Below are positions 4,539-5,367 of a stretch of DNA of 5,367 nucleotides, piece after piece. The DNA is from an uncultured Oscillospiraceae bacterium (lineage in GTDB: Bacteria; Bacillota; Clostridia; Oscillospirales; Oscillospiraceae): assembly GCA_947631805.1 (NCBI GenBank), contig CANRNA010000134.1, positions 1-5,367 of the forward strand, given 5' to 3'. Made by a program: the position numbers and the translations under genes. The notes under the pieces were generated by a model, which was given only the letters and a program-made list of their open reading frames with translations, was not told where the DNA came from and made no database searches. Numbering within the stretch: position 1 is the first letter of the stretch; each line of letters opens with the position of its first letter.

Positions 4539-5367
4539 GGCCCTCTATCCTCTCCCACGCCGCCTCCGGCGAGAGCTTATTTCTAACGCGCCAGCCGTCT
4601 CCCGCCTCGTCGAACAGGCAGGCCTCCCGGTAGTCGCAGAAGGTGCAGGCGTTCTCCCCGGCGCTCTTATACCAGGGGTCCAGCCGGACGCTGCCCCCCT
4701 TCAGCTCCGCCGCCAGGGAGCGGAGGGTGTCGTCGATGAACCGGCTCAGGGCCCCGAACCGCTCCAGAGAGGCGAGGCTTGCCCGGCTGGCCTTGGCGTA
4801 CTCCCCGGCCTTTGTCAGCTTCACGGGCAAGAACCGCTTGTCCGGCCCCGGCTCCATGGCCTCCACCACCGCCTGGTCGTCCAGGATAAGGCCGCTGCGC
4901 CGGGCGGTGTTTTTCCGCAGCGCCGCCAGTTCCTCGTCCGTCACGTCGCTGTCCGCCGGGACGATCTCGAACCGGGCGGGCACATACAGCACCCCCGCCG
5001 GTCTTATCTTCTCCGCGCCGAAATGGCCCCCGCCCCGCTTTTCCAGGGCGAACAGATACAGGAGCATCTGCATGTTCAGCCCCTGGCACACGTCCGCCAG
5101 GTCAAATTTCTTCACGCCGGTCTTGTAGTCGGTGACGCGCAGATACAGCGTGTCCCCGTTGACCCAGCCGTCCACCCGGTCCGCCCGACCGGTGAGGGGG
5201 GCGTCCCCCTCCCGCTCCGGTTCCAGCACGCCCTCGGCTCCCAGGTCCAGCTCCAGGTCCAGCGGCTGGAATTTGGAGTCCTTCAGCTCCTGCCACATGT
5301 CCTCCGTCACCTGCCGCACCGTGGAGCGCAGGCGGCGGAACAGATAGGCGAAGCGGGCGGTCTTGTC
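4531..5367 (-). CDS. addB: ATP-dependent helicase/nuclease subunit B (AddB), C-terminal part
   Basis: This is the last 278 residues of AddB, open at the right edge; the whole protein is usually about 1100-1170 residues. AddB is AddA's partner: it has a degenerate helicase core that recognises Chi, and a C-terminal nuclease that cuts the other strand. Only the nuclease end is visible. In fragment numbering, G-R-A-D-R-V-D (60-66), V-T-D-Y-K-T-G (78-84, catalytic Asp and Lys) and Q100/Y104 in N-M-Q-M-L-L-Y form the RecB-type nuclease core. C-T-F-C and C-L-F-D give Cys241, Cys244 and Cys250 in a C-x2-C-x5-C pattern. In AddB these bind a 4Fe-4S cluster with a fourth, more N-terminal cysteine, which lies outside the window. 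The frame stays open upstream of the GTG at 5317-5319 to the window edge, and residues there (R-F-A-Y-L-F-R-R-L) fit AddB, so that GTG is not the start. The gene lies directly before addA with an 8-base overlap, the standard addBA order. Confidence 0.96.
   Translation of the reverse strand, partial: DKTARFAYLFRRLRSTVRQVTEDMWQELKDSKFQPLDLELDLGAEGVLEPEREGDAPLTGRADRVDGWVNGDTLYLRVTDYKTGVKKFDLADVCQGLNMQMLLYLFALEKRGGGHFGAEKIRPAGVLYVPARFEIVPADSDVTDEELAALRKNTARRSGLILDDQAVVEAMEPGPDKRFLPVKLTKAGEYAKASRASLASLERFGALSRFIDDTLRSLAAELKGGSVRLDPWYKSAGENACTFCDYREACLFDEAGDGWRVRNKLSPEAAWERIEGHE
4548..4556 (-). promoter_or_regulatory. Ribosome binding site of addA, inside addB
   Basis: On the minus strand GGGAGAGGA ends 9 bases before the addA ATG and lies within the last codons of addB. 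A second purine run, AGAGGG (4541-4546), is too close to the start to be the main site. This supports the start at 4538 and translation of addA directly after addB. Confidence 0.65.

Noticed and set aside
3288..4586. A 432-codon open frame on the plus strand opposite addA and the addB end
   Set aside because: It is a shadow of the true genes: Gly/Pro/His/Gln-rich, without domain signatures or a plausible translation signal.
1..5367. CRISPR arrays, insertion sequences, tRNA or rRNA genes, or a new defence cassette
   Set aside because: I saw no spaced direct repeats, transposase motifs or tRNA-like folds. AddAB takes part in the response to phage DNA, but it is a well-known housekeeping repair complex, and the flanking genes do not form a defence operon with it.

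Overview
The window looks like chromosomal DNA from a high-GC member of the Clostridia, most likely a gut Oscillospiraceae/Ruminococcaceae-type organism. The reasons are an addB-addA helicase-nuclease pair of the Firmicutes type, AddB with iron-sulfur cysteines, very GC-rich codon use in addAB (about two-thirds G+C in a sampled stretch), strong purine-rich Shine-Dalgarno sites and sigma-A-like promoters. The taxonomic call is an inference from gene content and composition.

Layout, left to right. (1) Positions 1-74, minus strand: the first 24 codons of rpmE (ribosomal protein L31, zinc-binding CxC type), with a ribosome binding site, a short leader containing a perfect hairpin, and a promoter. 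(2) 220-519, minus: a 99-residue lipoprotein whose mature part is almost entirely Glu/Pro/Ala/Thr-rich. It has its own promoter, a hairpin-containing leader and an intrinsic terminator whose 3' arm overlaps the rpmE promoter. (3) 520-741: a divergent intergenic region carrying the lipoprotein promoter (minus) and a second promoter (plus) whose -10 box sits inside a 7-bp inverted repeat, a probable repressor operator. (4) 742-975, plus: a 77-residue two-helix membrane protein of unknown function, about 49% G+C, followed by a strong hairpin terminator at 1001-1042. (5) 1050-4538, minus: complete addA (1162 residues). (6) 4531-5367, minus: the 3' part of addB, which overlaps the addA start by 8 bases and runs off the right edge.

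Functionally, AddA and AddB form one complex that processes double-strand DNA ends for recombinational repair. All helicase motifs and both nuclease domains visible here look intact. rpmE, the lipoprotein gene and the small membrane gene each appear to be separate transcription units. I see no CRISPR array, mobile element, tRNA or rRNA. I do not see a convincing new multi-gene system. The least explained part is the small, possibly repressor-controlled membrane-protein gene at 670-1042, along with the structured leaders at 106-120 and 543-585.
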